From the NCBI GenBank assembly GCA_016802295.1, contig JAESIW010000020.1:852031-916030 (forward strand): DNA of 64,000 bases, read 5' to 3'. Below, one piece after another: positions 43,301 through 55,508 of this stretch (position 1 is its first letter; the number at the start of each line of letters is the position of its first letter). The translations under genes and the position numbers were made by a program. The DNA is from Brachionus rotundiformis. Taxonomy: Eukaryota > Rotifera > Eurotatoria > Ploima > Brachionidae. The notes under the pieces were generated by a model. It did no database searches and had not been told where the DNA came from. It worked only from the letters and a program-made list of their open reading frames with translations.

Positions 43301-44177
43301 TTATGGCCGAATAAATCAAGCTGAATCTGAGCCAAATATTCCTTCATCATCCTCTTCGACTTCTTCACTGAATTCGATTACCAAAACTGGACACACCGGA
43401 CAGCTTAGAAGCAATTCTCATTCATATCACCAAATACATAATGCCAATAGCCGAGTTCAATCAAATCAAGTTAATTTTTCATTAAGTTCAATAAACCTTA
43501 GACCAAATGCAGCAAGAATGGCCACATCCCAGAGCATGAACTTTCAAGTAAGTTTGAGCGCAAATCCGAGCGTGTCTCTAAACTGCAATTCATGTGGTAA
43601 AAATATAATGAAAAATACATTCAAAATTGGATCAAACAATGCTTCGAATAATTTCAATTCCTTGCCAAACACATCTTTAAATGTTTGCTTAAATTGCTAT
43701 AAACTTTTGCCACAGTGTGTTGTCTGTTTGCGTTTAATGAAGGTGAATTTGACTCCTAGTCCTTTGATATCGCAGTCACAGTCATCAATTAACCGAGTTC
43801 AGACAACTCCTAAAATGTTCCATTCAAACAACCATTCAAAAAAAATGTCAATTCAATACAAGTCACCCAGCCAACTGGATATGTCTGGATTAAATGGTAA
43901 ACAATTCTTTTTGGACGAACACAAAGAACATGAGAGTCTAAACCTTCAGGAAAACAAGAAAGATCGCAACGCTCACATGAATAAAGTAGATATTTTATTT
44001 ACCAATAATTTCTATGTGCTAAAGAGTACAAAATTTGGCAATTGGTTTTCTTGGTGCATGTCATGCCATCATGGTGGACACATTAAACATCTTATCAATT
44101 GGTTCAGATACAACAAAAAATGTCCTTATTTACATTGCAATTGTCAATGCACAAGTTTAGATCAAATTTTTGATTGA
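37324..44177 (+). CDS. MIOS: GATOR complex protein MIOS, eleven exons
   Basis: Exons 37324-37595, about 37747-37805, 37860-38187, 38748-38937, 38984-39681, 39743-39877, 39925-39991, 42224-42393, 42449-42801, 42853-43184 and 43238-44177. All junctions from exon 2 on are in phase; the exon 1-2 junction is one base off and unresolved. The product is about 1180 aa. WD40 blades (CTHLAWNPNQKNL, SILVWDVRGNLAMP, HAVVWDTRMFNAPVHKI) are followed by an alpha-solenoid (KALAYNLCGWEMKDG, YERACCLALLTDNYEQGLEIL, LRGILLTGLSPKCLDLFQSF). The C-terminal zinc region has NCNSCGKN, CLNCYKLLPQCVVC and WFSWCMSCHHGGHIKHLINWF...CPYLHCNC. MIOS is a core subunit of GATOR2, which activates mTORC1 in response to amino acids (family knowledge). 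It is longer than human (875 aa) because of polar Ser/Asn-rich inserts. Intron 7 is 2.2 kb and holds a partial exon copy and a MITE. Confidence 0.92.
40321..40690 (+). pseudogene. partial copy of MIOS exon 9/intron 9, interrupted by an insertion
   Basis: Positions 40321-40357 (attaaccatgaaaaagcg...) copy the end of MIOS exon 9 (42768 on), and 40637-40672 (catttttttcaaaacatta...gaatttatct) copy intron 9 at 42819-42853. The two pieces are contiguous in the source gene but are separated here by about 280 bp containing repeated 'aacacaa/ttgtgt' motifs. So MIOS intron 7 contains a copy of a later part of the gene, itself split by a mobile-looking insert. Confidence 0.7.
41311..41481. mobile_element. 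small TA-flanked MITE (TACAGTAC family), copy 1
   Basis: Termini TACAGTACTTTTCTGAAATA and its inverse (TATTTCAGAAACGTACTGTA) run to GTTGACAG/CTGTCAAC, within 171 bp. TA flanks suggest Tc1/mariner-type mobilisation. The interior has repeated 'gcttaagca'/'gctcaagcg' half-palindromes. It is inside MIOS intron 7. A relative lies at 57050-57254. Confidence 0.82.
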
Positions 44178-44596
44178 GCCAATTTTCCCAATTTTAGTAT
44201 ACTTTGGTTGTGTATGATTTTTACGTTCATTAAAATTATTCAAATAAAATATTTTATTTTTTTTTTACAAAATATTAATTTATTAATTTAGTTTTACGAA
44301 TAAAAATAATTTTAAAATAAATGTCCTTCTTGAAATAATAAAATTAAAATATGATCTATTAAACAATTAGTAACCCATTCTGTAATTAAATTTGTAGATT
44401 TTGTCCAGTTATAATATTTTTTGTTTATAGAACTTTATTACAAAAACATACGATTTAATGCAAAAAAATTCGATATTCAATAAAAATAATTGACATAAAT
44501 TTTCTAAGATTTAAAATTAAATTAAAAAAATATTTTACTTTAATCCCTCATTTAAATAAAAGTCTAAAAAAATGAAAAAATATTTTTAAAAAAAAC
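44178..44596. other. convergent 3' spacer of MIOS and CKS1
   Basis: AT-rich spacer between two converging genes. It must contain both 3' UTRs. No further feature is seen. Confidence 0.4.
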
Positions 44597-45017
44597 TTAG
44601 ATGACTCTAGTAGACATTTTGTTTTGATCTTTGGTTTGCAGCTGCTGTTGCTGCTGTCCGTAATTAAGGGCTCGTCTGAAGAGTAAAACATGAGGCTCTA
44701 ATAAAAATAGGATTAATTTAGTTGTATTACTAATTTATATCAAATTACCTGGTTCATGGATGAGATAATGTTGCCAACCTCTTGATTGTTGAACACCAAT
44801 CGACCTCCATTCAGTCTCGCTCATCAAATGATCTTTAGGCACTATTTTTGCCAATTCTTTAGGCAGCAAAACGTGGCGGTATTCATGGGTGTCATCAAAA
44901 TACTTGTCTGAGTAATAGATATCGCCAGCATGCTTTTGAATCAGAGAAGCTATGTTATTTTCTTAAAAGTCAATTTTAATTTTTCATTATTATATTAGAA
45001 AAAATTATTTACCCATT
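44597..45017 (-). CDS. CKS1: cyclin-dependent kinase regulatory subunit CKS1, three exons
   Basis: Minus-strand exons 45014-45017 (only ATG plus one G), 44749-44961 and 44597-44697 join to 105 aa, with both introns GT-AG (52 and 51 bp). The protein reads ENNIASLIQKHAGDIYYSDKYFDDTHEYRHVLLPKELA, then KDHLMSETEWRSIGVQQSRGW and HYLIHEPEPHVLLFRR. This includes the HxPEPH hinge and the anion-site residues of the family (K/R, SExEWR, QSxGW). CKS proteins bind CDKs and phosphorylated substrates and help cell-cycle progression. Human CKS1B has 79 aa. Here there are a short N-terminal extension and a C-terminal Gln-rich tail (NYGQQQQQLQTKDQNK), as in some yeast and insect forms. The gene is too short for ordinary ORF finding. 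Confidence 0.93.
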
Positions 45018-46587
45018 TTAAATTTTATTAAAATGAATCTAAAGAGATGATTTTTTTGAGCCAATTTTTTTTGAAACAATTCAAATCTTATTGCTTTTAA
45101 ATTAAAATTTGAGCAACGAGTAAAGCTTTGGATTTGTCCGAATATAATATAAAAATTAATTTTAATTAATTTTAAAAAATGTCCTGATTCTTATTAGGGA
45201 AATAAACAAATTTCCTAATACAAATCTGCTTATAAATTAAAGACTTTTATCTTTGAGCCTATAAATGCAGAAGTAAATTATTAAGATTAAATTTTGGCAT
45301 TTATTTTTTCGCTAATATATTTTTGAAAAATAGATTTTTAAAATTTTTTTTCAAAAAAAAAATACAATTTTTTTCGACCACCTCTTGAGCGCTTAGTTTT
45401 AGAAAAAAATAAAAAGAAACAAATAAAAATCGAATAAAAATTTAATTTCTAACTTTTTTTGGGCGTTCTCTTGGACGCTTGGATGGTTCGGCTTGATTTG
45501 TTAAATCATTTAATGCTGGTTGACTATAATTTGTTTCACTATTTGCTGTACCAGCGGTTGCTTGTGCTGATGTTGTTGGTCTATTAAACAATTCCGGATT
45601 TAAAGGACCAGCTGAGTTTCTTTCAAGAGCAGAATAAGCTTTTTTACGTATACCCCTTTTTGCGGACAATTCGTAACTGATGCCGATTACATGTTCGCAG
45701 ATGTAGTGTTTTTTCCAATATTGACAAGAACATTTGCTCAATTCCCATACTAGTTCATTAATTTCTATGATCTTGTATGAATTGTTCCATAACACATATT
45801 CTTGAAATGTAGACCAATGACCAGTTGAGTTCTAATAGTTTCTACAAAATCATTATTAAAAAGTTGCTACATCAAAAAATAGATTAGCTATTATCTGAAA
45901 TAATTTAACTGCTGAAAAAAAATTTTTTTTTTATTTCAATTAGCTATTTTGAAAAGTAAATTAGCTACTAGAAAAAATGTATGCGTTAAATTTTTTTTTA
46001 GATTCAAAAAAATACAGTATAGAAACAATGATAAGAAAATTTTTTTATGATATAAGAACAACATATAAAGCTATAGAAAATTATTTATTTTTTTCCTGCT
46101 CTTACTGTCAACAAGAAAAATTTTTAATCCAGTTTATTTTAGGCGATTCTCCAGTCCTTAAATTTTCCTAATCTTTCGTATTTTTAATAAATTTTTTCGT
46201 TTTGAACATTTCTTGTCCAAGAAACTGTAGAATCATAATTATGACCAAATTGACCTGTCCATACCTAAAAGATTCGCCAAATTTAAAATGCCGAAATCTT
46301 GGTAATATTATATATTTCTTGAATTATGAGAATTTTGATGAAAGGTCCGATGTTTTTAAATTATCTTTTCTTCATAGTAGTCCTTTTAGTTATGTTTTAT
46401 ATATGAATGTTTAAGTGTTCATTTTTGATAATTTAATTAGCTTTTTTATAATTTTTTTAATATAGTTAAGTAATAGGTCACACGAGCAAAAAACAAATGC
46501 GTAAAAAAATATTTTATTTCCGTAAAAAAATGATTAAATGGATTGAGATAAAAGTATCTATTAAAAATTACATAAATTTAAATAAAA
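45018..46587. other. intergenic region with a SWIM-finger remnant
   Basis: Between CKS1 and NEK10. Contains the remnant at 45442-45795. The forward frames at 45977-46171 and 46202-46414 include Cys pairs (SCSYCQQE, SCPRNC, TCPYLK) but no family could be assigned. No other gene seen. Confidence 0.4.
45442..45795 (-). pseudogene. SWIM zinc-finger C-terminal fragment, MULE transposase-like
   Basis: The 117-codon minus-strand frame contains WELSKCSCQYWKKHYICEHVIGISY, a CxC...CxH SWIM finger. A low-complexity Thr/Ala/Asn tail ending in KRPRERPKK follows. This arrangement is typical of the C terminus of Mutator-like (MULE) transposases in animals. The catalytic MULE domain was not found upstream (higher coordinates), so only the tail remains. 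It could also be a SWIM domain of a host gene. Confidence 0.55.
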
Positions 46588-49500
46588 TTATTCAATGGAC
46601 GGCAATTCGTCTCTTAAATGCTTAACATTCTCTATATAATAATTGTTTTCAACTAATAGATCTTCTATTATGATCTGTAATTGCTCGTAAGTGAGACCAT
46701 TTTGGTTGGCAACTGTCTCATAATCAGCTTCTATGCTACTTTCTTGATTAATAAAATCTATATTCCTATTCGACTCGGACGAATTGAAAGTATTTATACT
46801 AAATGGCTTAAGTCCTATCATTTCAATGTCTATTAATTCTGGGCTATTTTTGATAAGCTTCATTAGCTCGGTTTTAATATGAGGTGAACTTTTTTTACTA
46901 CTGAACAAGTTTCTTTTGAATCTGTCAACCAATTTTCGCTTGAAATTTTTCCTCCCACTTGGTGGAAGCTAAAATTTTAAAAATTTAGAACTAAAATTTA
47001 TTTAAATAGATAAATAAAGTTCCAATTACTTGAGATATAAACAATATTTTGTGTATTTGATCCAATATTTGCACAATAGGGTCTTCAATAGGTCTAAGCT
47101 TTTTGGTGATCGAAGGCACACCAGAAGAACTGGCCGAATTCGGTCTCGATTTTTTAATTTGATTAGGTCTTTTTTCCAAATTAGATGAACTGGATGACCG
47201 AGTGACTACTTTAACATTGGTACCCTCTGGTCGAATATTAGTTTTTGACGAAGAGGGTGACGATGAGAACGAGGTTATTGACGACTTTCGTTCATTCTCT
47301 TTTTGCTTTAAGTTTTTCATTATTAGCTTAGATTTTGGATGTCTAATTGGAGGTAGTTTGGCGTTTGGTGAAAATGCTGGCAACGACAATTGTGTTTGAA
47401 ATGCGAAATTTGATGGTTCACTTTTTAAATTTGCCTGGCTTGATGCTTGACTTGAAGCAGCTGAATTGGCCATTGCGTCATTTAGGTCAATTTTGGAATC
47501 ATTTCTTTGCAAATAAATCAAGTCTTGTTTATTGGATAGCATTTTTTGGGTCTTTGATTTTTCTTTTTCCAATTTTTTTTCCAAATTTGAGCACCGAGCT
47601 CGTACCAAGTCGGTGTATGCCAAAATTTTATCAGCAATCAAAGCAGCTATTCCAATAATATCCGGCCTCTTGGCCGAGTCAATGATCAGACAATTTTCAA
47701 CCACCGAGGCAACTTGAGGCGAATAGGAATTTCGCTTCAAACGCTCGTGGTCATAATCGGCCTGGGTAATTTTAGTTGCCAGTGCCAGCATGTTAGATGT
47801 GAAAAATGGTGGCTCTAAGCAGCACATTTCATACAATAAACAACCAATTGCCCAAATATCAGCCTTTTCATTGTATGGCTCATTTTTAATAATTTCTGGA
47901 CAAAAGTAAAGCATGGTTCCGACAACAGAGCGCATTTTGATGCAATCCTCTTCTTTTAGCTTGGCTAAGCCAAAGTCGGTAATGGTAATTTTGTCATTTT
48001 CACCAAGCATTATGTTATTTGAAGTTAAGTCTCTATGAATGATACACTTTTCTTTGTGCAAATACTTCAGGGCAAGAACTATTTGGATGAAGTAAATCCA
48101 AATTTTATCCTCTGACCAAAGATCGTTTCTGAGCTTCAAAGACCTTAAATGCTGGCTCAAAGGACTTCCGTCAATCAGCTCCATTACAATGTACAAATTG
48201 TCATTTTCTTTAAAAGTCTTCAAATAGCGCACTATATTAGGGTGCTTGAGATTGTTCCTTATTATGGTAACTTCGTTAACTATTTGACCCAATGACTTAT
48301 CTTTTACAGAGGTTAAATTGTAGACATTTATTTCCTTCATAGCTAAAAAAGTGTTTGTATTTTTTTTCTTGACTTTGTGGACGCGACCAAACGCGCCCGA
48401 GCCAATTATTTCATAAACTTCATAATCATTTATGAAGTTCTTGGGCGTCTGGCTCTGATTGCAAAATTGAATTTGACTTTTCAAAACATCGAAGTCCTCT
48501 TTCTAATTAAAACTTGTTTTTCTTATATTTTCAAAATAAAGTTTAATTACCGAAAGCTTGTAGAAAGCGTCCACTAAACATTGGTAAAATTTAAGATCTT
48601 TTTTAAAGTTGCCTATGTCCATAAACTGCTCGAACATTGTGAATGGTATGATCTTTTTGATCAGAGATCTGTGCCTTTCAGCACTGAATAAAATGCGCAA
48701 AGTGCGCCACACGTTGCAGTTCAGCTTTTCCAGATCTAGCTTGAGCTTATCCGAAACGTCACTACGCGACGTAAGAACCAATTTACTTGAGACTAAATAT
48801 ACACCATTTAAGTTGACAATTTCGTATGAATTTGTTTCATTAAAGGCCAATTCAGCTATCAAAGCACAACAGGCTGACTGGATCTGTATTTTGGTTCTAA
48901 AGCGCTTTTCCGAGTTCTTTAAGGTAAAATTAAAATTATTTTTACCAATAATTTGGTCAACAAAATTAAATTTTTAAACTAAATAAAAAATTACCTCATT
49001 CTCATTAATTTGTTGATTGTTCAATTCTATTTCATTAGATGTGCTTTCTTCGTTTTGATTTAGATCCATGCTTTAATAAGTTTAATGAGATTTAAAACAT
49101 ATTAATTAATTAATTAATAAAGCTTACCATAAAATTGATAAAATCAGAGGTATCCCTCCGATAAGACGAATCTCTTGTTTATTGTCTCCGAATGAGCATA
49201 ACTGTACCAAACACCAAATACTGTTCCATATCAATTCAAGATTGTTGTGATCATGTAAAAGACTAAACAGTGTCTGAACACCGTCCATATATGTGGTATC
49301 CGATTTTATTTTTTCTTCTATTAGAAGAAGACAGAGCAGTTTTGATGCCAATTGCTTTGACTCCAGATCATAATCGTTCAAGATATGAAGAAGTTCATCA
49401 GATAGCTCTAGGTCTTGGGCTAATTTTGTTCGATTTTCATATCTTAAAATTTTTTATTCAATAGATCAAAAAATAAATAGATGAAAAAAGACTTTAGTCA

Positions 49501-52313
49501 TGAAATACAATTTCTAAAAAAAATTTTTCCTACTTTTTTCAATTTTATCATGTGATTACTTTTATCTCTATTTTTTCTAAAAGAGAGACGGCATAAAACT
49601 TGCTAAATGCTTATAAGTACAAGCAAGTATTCAGGTGGACTAGGAGGATTTTTAGGAATCTTCATAATAAAATAGGAAACTTTTAATAACTCTGTAAATA
49701 AAAGTATCTATTATTATTATAAAATTTTAAAATAAAATAATATATTAATAAATATACATATATAAAGATAATATTAACTAGTTAATAAATTTCTTTCAAA
49801 ATATTTTATTTAAAAAATTTGTTGATTTTTTTTACCAATACACTTTTTACCTTAATTCAATATATTTTTTTAAATTTAAAAAGTAAAATTATTTTAAATT
49901 GTAGTATTAAAGTATTGTAATTAAATAATCAAAATTAAATTTTGAGACAGCATATGTGAATAATAAGTTAGCGCTGAAAAAAATCCTGCCAATTTATTAA
50001 TTTATTAAAGCTTATCCACTTAAATTATATCCAATTAATTTAAAAATGTTAAAAAATTAAAACTTTGGTAACTTTGATGAACATAAAATTTCAGGTAAAT
50101 CTACGTTACATTCAAGCCATTCTTGTAGATAATTTAGAGACGAAAAATTAATAAAAAAGTTCTGAAAAGTGAGTTAGAAGTATTTTTTATTTGTTTCTTA
50201 ATTAATAAATAATAAATGGACGATAAAAGATACTCACTCGATATTGGCAATGTAGAACAGAATATTGAGTGAAGAATGAACTAGACACAGCTCGTTGGAT
50301 ATCTCGATCAATTGAAGTAGACTTACATGAATTTGTCTATCAAATATTAAGCCAACTAAGCCTTTAGTTTGAGATAAATTTGAGGACAAATTAGAGCTGC
50401 CAGACCGGCTTAATGGCCCACTACCATGCCGATTTGACTCTATCGAGCTCAGATAAGTTTCATTTAAAATCAACTTGGTCAAAATATCTAAATTATTTAA
50501 CATTTTAATTATTAATTTAACTATTTGGTTTATTAAGTACTCAAAAGCAAGTCAATTATGTGAGAATGAATCAAAATTTGACTATGAACTGTATTGTATG
50601 TATTGATGTATTTTTTTAAAAGCTTTAATTAAATTTAAATTAAAAAAAATTTTTATATCAAATAAAAATTTAAAAAAACCTTCAAAAGAGCATCGAAAGA
50701 GTTTTCGATTGATAGGAATATTTTCTGATAATTAAAATCGCGCAAAAGTATTCTTAATATATACAAAACATAATACAAATTTCGTATTGAACTGCAATTT
50801 TTTAACCATATTCTAAAATTTTGACAGTTTTAAATTTATCTCTTTCAAATTAAAAATAATAAAAGGCGTTACTTGGAATTTATTCGCTTTGTTACCAATA
50901 GATCAAGTATTTTTTTAAAAAGAACATGATTTGGTTTATTACTAAAATCGTAGTCTTTCTGGAATATATTTTTAAATTTTTCCAAAATTTTCACTTCATC
51001 ATTGAATTCGTCAGTGTCAAGAGCAAGTTCGACTATTTGAGCAATTGTTTTTTTGTTGGTACTTTTGGTAGGATTTTTTTTTTTCAACTTATAACCATAT
51101 TCAACATCGTCATCATCATCATGTCCTTCATTGTCACTTAGATCATCTTGGCTTTCTGCTTTTTCCAAATCTATTTCCTCATCGATTACGACAATGTCTT
51201 CATCATCGTTTTCGTAATAATCTTTATGCAAATTTGTGTAGCTAACATTTGGTTTAGCCGATGTGGATGGAATAGAAATGGGCGACAGTGTCGATTGAAC
51301 ACTGTCTGTTGCTCGTTGAGTACTTGTATCAGTCTCGAAATTTTCGCTCAATAAATAAATCAATTGGTTCAATATTTTTACATCTCTATGTTAAAAAACT
51401 TATATAATAAAGTCTTGACCAGTAAAATGTGCAAAAATATTTCTTTTCTTGCATGCCAAACTGCTTTCTATTATGGTAATTTTGAAGAAATAATATGATG
51501 GTTTTTTAAAAATTTAATTTTCTGCTATAAAATCCATTTGATATTATAATAGTGTGACATTGACTAAAATCACTGGTAAATGTGGTACTTAATTTTTATC
51601 CAAGAACTTCATCCTCATATCAAAAAGAAAAAATTAAACTGTGAAAAAAGTACTTAAGATGGTAACTTGGTAAGATGGTAGCATAGTTAGAATGAATAAA
51701 TCGGACTTTTTTTTATAAAGAATAATTAAGTTTCTATGTATGTAATTGTATTTAAAGAGCAAGTCAAAATTGACAAAATTAAATTAGAGAAAAAGATCAA
51801 AAAATTCTTAATTTCTAATAAAGAGATGACGTTTTTTAGTCCATTATTTTAAAAATTGGCAAATTTAAAATAAAGATTTGAAAAGAGCCATTTTTTTTAT
51901 AAAAAATGTATCAGTTTTTTTTTAATATTAAAAAATAAAAAAGTTTTCAAATTATATATCTTTTTAAATGAAAAAAAATCTTTGACTTAATCAAATAAAT
52001 AAACTTTTTTATGTTAATCCTAGATTTTTAAACTACTTAGTCCAATATTTAACAAAAAATTAATTGCATAAAAAGAAAGATAAAAAAGATTATTTGTTCT
52101 AGTAACGATAGTGCAACTTAAGAAAGTACCAAGCAAAGCTCTACTAAGAATAGCTAAATTTTTTTGCCAAAGAAATACTGCCAGAGTGCTTGAACTGGTT
52201 TAGGTCTGCAAGAAAAAATTGTTTTACCAAACAATAGATTTTTGTGTAATCAATTTTGAAAAATAAACTTACGGATTTTCAAGCTGAGTCTCTTTATCGT
52301 CTGTATTTGTCAT
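46588..52313 (-). CDS. NEK10: NIMA-related kinase 10 (armadillo plus kinase), nine exons
   Basis: Minus-strand exons 52273-52313, 50873-51385, 50680-50791, 50238-50539, 49128-49442, 48995-49070, 48551-48916, 47030-48502 and 46588-46968 join in phase to 1192 aa (human 1172). The N-terminal half matches the NEK10 armadillo-type region: DVKILNQLIYLL, FSNKPNHVLFKKILDLLVTKR, SIRNLYYVLYILRILLRD, ELLHILNDYDLESKQLASKL, LELIWNSIWCLVQLC. The kinase domain has IGSGAFGRVHKV, AMKEIN, IIHRDLTSNNIML, DFGLAKL and CPEIIKNEPYNEKADIWAIGCLLYEM, all catalytic residues present. The C terminus (DPIVQILDQIHKILFISQ, LVDRFKRNLFSS, GLTYEQLQIIIEDLLVENNYY) is also NEK10-like. NEK10 is linked to DNA-damage response and motile cilia (family knowledge). 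Exon 1 is the least certain: its phase fits and it aligns loosely with human. Confidence 0.92.
52140..52313 (-). CDS. possible 30-aa microprotein or alternative short NEK10 transcript
   Basis: NEK10 exon 1 ends with a GT donor at 52272. Besides the distant acceptor at 51386, a nearer strong acceptor (pyrimidine-rich then cag at about 52206) also fits the phase. It gives a 30-residue product starting MTNTDDKETQLENP and ending PKPVQALWQYFFGKKI, then stop. The intron would be 67 bp, typical for this genome. I do not recognise the product. It is either a separate microprotein gene, an alternative 3' end, or a chance open stretch. Confidence 0.35.
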
Positions 52314-52629
52314 ACATCAAAATTAAATGAATATTATCTTAAATGTATCTATTGTTTAAGATAAATAAAATAGAAATAATAAAATATTCTTATCAAACCA
52401 TTTTTAAGTGGTCGATAACTTTAATTAATTAAATTCTTGCTTAAAATTTATTTAAAAATTTATTATATATATATATATATTTATATATCTATATACATTA
52501 AAACAAATTTAAAAGTGCACAGTAAATTAATTTTCTTTATAAGAAAAATATTTTATTTATTTCGATTTTAATTTTTTAGCAAAAAAACGGTTTACAACTC
52601 ATTTTACATCCAAAATGTGAAAAGAGTAA
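52314..52629. other. spacer between NELFA 3' end and NEK10 5' end, with TA microsatellite
   Basis: Same-strand spacer of 316 bp holding a (TA)n tract at about 52465-52500. It should contain the NELFA 3' UTR and the NEK10 promoter. No other element is seen. Confidence 0.45.
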
Positions 52630-55508
52630 CTAACTCAATGGTTTAATTTTCTTCATTTTTTTATACTCGCCGGTGTCGTAATTCATTTGAAAATATGTTT
52701 CACCGATTACTTGATGTTGTTCACCATTTATGGTGGTCACAGTCTCTTGTATTTCATTTAATTTTATGAGCAAAACAGGACCCTGATCTGGCCTTGGGTT
52801 TTCTGAAAAAAATTTTTAAAATTTTGAATAAATGCTTGGAAAATGAATGGGAAAATGTTTATTATCAGTCTAAATTAAATTTTAAAACAAGATATTTAAT
52901 TTAGACAGAGAGGAAACGTGAAAGACTAACCAATTTAATTTTTTTCTTAATTATTCTCTTTAACTTGGAAAATCTAAAATTGCCTATATTAAATAAAATT
53001 TTATTTATCAATTAATAATAATAATAGAAAGCTACTGCAAGCAAGCTTGCGGAGATGACTTACTCGAAGTCGTCTATGGTAGCTAATCGCGCAAAAATCG
53101 AAAGATAAATTAAGGAACTACAATGAAAGTAACTCAGACGAAACTGAGGTACAATTTATATATACTTTACAGATATTACATATGATTATACAGAACATTA
53201 CAGGTTAATAAAGAGATAAATAGAAAATAATAATATTTAATAATCAATTTTGTTTCAACTAGGGATAAATTTAGATAAATTATTTACTTTTCTTGAAGGA
53301 TTAGTCGAATAAAATTTATCAAACGGGTCCAATTTTGATAACCTGCTAAATTATTTTAACTAAAACAAAAAATATAATTCAAAGATTATATTGTAATTTT
53401 TTCCATGGTTGTTAAATTATGTTTTAAAAAAGAATATTTTCTAATTAAACGAAAAATAAATAATTTGATTTATCTTTTAAAACTATTAATTTTTAATTAA
53501 AGCCGTAATTTAAAATTATTTAATGATTATAATTTTGTAAAAAGAAAATTTAAATAATTTTGATATACTCTATGATAATTGTGCTTCTTTTTTTTTAAAT
53601 AATTGCCTCATTTAACTTAAGTCCCTCTTTTGGAAAATTATGAAATTAGAATTGGGACAAAGCTTCAAAATGGCATAATATTTTTATCTAATTTTTTCAA
53701 TTTAGTAAGAATGAGATTTAAGCTTATCTGGAAAAAAATACCACCAAGCTTTAATTCTTGGTAAATATTTAGATATCATATTAATTAAAATTGTACCTCT
53801 TGAACCAGCTATGAAGCTGAGTATGAGTGCTTTTTCAGGTCGAGTCAGCTTATTCGAATTGGCAAACAATTCCTGCGCTTGAAGCATTTGTTCTCTCTAA
53901 GTAAAAACAAAATAAATGCATTCTTGAAAAAATATTAAATTTAATTTAATTTACTGTTAAAGTTAGAGAAAGTTGTTTTCTATTTTCTGTGGATTCTTGA
54001 CTAGGCTGTTGTGGTTTTGGCACAGGTGGTGCGGGTGATAAATTTTGCTGAGGCAGAATCAAATTGGGATCAATCATTTTTGTTGGAGTTAGGTTGATAT
54101 TTTGATTTTGATATGGAAATGGAATGGGAACAGAATTCTGAGCATTCGAGTTGTTAGATGAGCTATAATTGAATAGGTCATTAAAAGTAGCCATTTGTGG
54201 TGTTGGAATCAGAGCTGGCTGAGTGCTGAATGTGGGTAGAGGAGGCGCTGAGTCCGTCTTAGGCTTTTCTTCTTCTTTTTCACATTTTTCAGCTTTTGGT
54301 TCAGCATCTTCAGCTTTGGTCTCTAGCTTGGTCTGTTCTTTGGCTTTTAATTTAGCTTCTTTCTCTTCTTGCTTCACTTTTTTCATGGCTTCTTTTTCCT
54401 GTTCTTTTCTTTTTCGCTTTGCTTCGCGTGGGTTAAAGATAATCTGTTCGTCCGAGTCCAGCAATTTAATGCCAACATCCCGTTTAACAATTGATGATTT
54501 TCCAGTTATTGTGGTGGCATTCGTGGCCAAGGATCGCTTAAAAAATGACGATGCTCCCGATGGCTGAGTTGAGTATTCTGCACCCATGCTCATAGAATCC
54601 AATTTTTTTGAACTAGTTCCACGACTCATGAAAGACAGCTTGTTGGAAAGATTGGTATTTTCGGAACTGTCTACCATTGATTTGTGAGGTTTTGTTTTTT
54701 GATATTTGCTTGCTCGTTCTTTAAGATCCTCAATCTGGGAGCTTAGCTTGTTTGACTTGGTGAGAGTGAAATGGTGAACTGGTTTGAACTTCTTGGGCTC
54801 TTGGACTATTGAATCAATTGATCCGATCAGTGTGGTCAAGTTGGGAACTTGCGTTTGCGGTTCTCTCGGGCTTGAATCGGGCTCATCTTCTAAAAGAATA
54901 TTCAAATTGGACAAAACTGAGAGCCTGGCGTCTTTGCTTAAATATTCACATTCAATTGGCATTAGATATTTGGCTCTTTCGGTTCCATCTTCTGAATTCA
55001 TGCATTTTTCAACTAAAAAAAATTAGCTACTTTCAAGTAGATAATATATATTCCTACATGACTTGATTAGCTCGACATAGGACTCTTTGAACGACTCAAG
55101 GCTATCATAATCGGACTCAGTGTCCAAGCACTGAGTCTCCCAGAATGATTTTATAAACTGAGCTATGGACAAGACCCATTGATCTAAGCAATTATCGATA
55201 ATAGAATCAATTATTTCTTGAACAATAGGACGAAACTTAAAACAATTAAAGCTATTTTCAAATTATTAAGATAGATATTTAATTACTTCTTCGATGTTAC
55301 GCTTGGGAACGTAGAGAAGTGTGAGAAAAAATTTTATTTTAACCAAGGGTTCAAGAGTGGGAAAGCATTCTTTGATGGAAATAAGTTTTTCATAGGTATA
55401 TTGGGAAGCGACAGTCGAGCTAAATGACCATAGATGAGTGCTAGATGCCAGTTTGTTGTGTAGCCATACTGCGGCAGATGAGTCTTCTTTTATAGATGTT
55501 TGCGGCAC
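52630..55508 (-). CDS. NELFA: negative elongation factor A (NELF-A/WHSC2), five exons
   Basis: Minus-strand exons 55287-55508, 55058-55235, 53955-55012, 53797-53896 and 52630-52802 join in phase to 576 aa (human 528). The N-terminal domain has AVWLHNKLASSTHLWSFSS, IKECFPTLEPLVKIKFFLTLL and VPKRNIEEFRPIVQEIIDS; then MPIECEYLSKD. A disordered, Ser/Pro/Lys-rich middle carries VKRDVGIKLLDSDEQIIF with EAKRKRKEQ. The C terminus has SLTLTREQMLQAQELFANSNKLTRPEKALILSFIAGSRENPRPDQGPVLLIKL and TYFQMNYDTGEYKKMKKIKP. NELF-A is part of the four-subunit NELF complex that holds RNA polymerase II in promoter-proximal pausing (family knowledge). Intron 4 (52803-53796) is long and contains a repeat at about 53022-53105. 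The only oddity is the Lys/Glu-rich coiled stretch in the middle. Confidence 0.95.
53022..53105. repeat. dispersed repeat next to an AAT microsatellite, in NELFA intron 4
   Basis: (AAT)n is followed by 'gctactgcaagcaagcttgc', 'gagatgacttactcg' and 'tatggtagct'. The unit starts and ends in complementary AGCTAC/GTAGCT. A similar order ((AAT)n, 'gctagacttgcaaagatg', 'tcatggtaac') occurs at 62592-62690. This suggests a SINE-like or LINE 3' end family. Confidence 0.4.

Noticed and set aside
45977..46414. Two forward frames with Cys pairs
   Set aside because: No recognised domain, AT-biased composition and no splice or neighbour support; likely chance.
50090..50165. Possible extra NEK10 exon (minus strand, NFFINFSSLNYLQEW)
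   Set aside because: Its phase does not fit the flanking exons, whereas skipping it joins YIANIE to YENRTKLAQDLELSDELL in phase and in line with the family.
54223..54567. 114-codon forward frame opposite NELFA
   Set aside because: Antisense shadow of the Lys/Glu-rich middle of NELFA.
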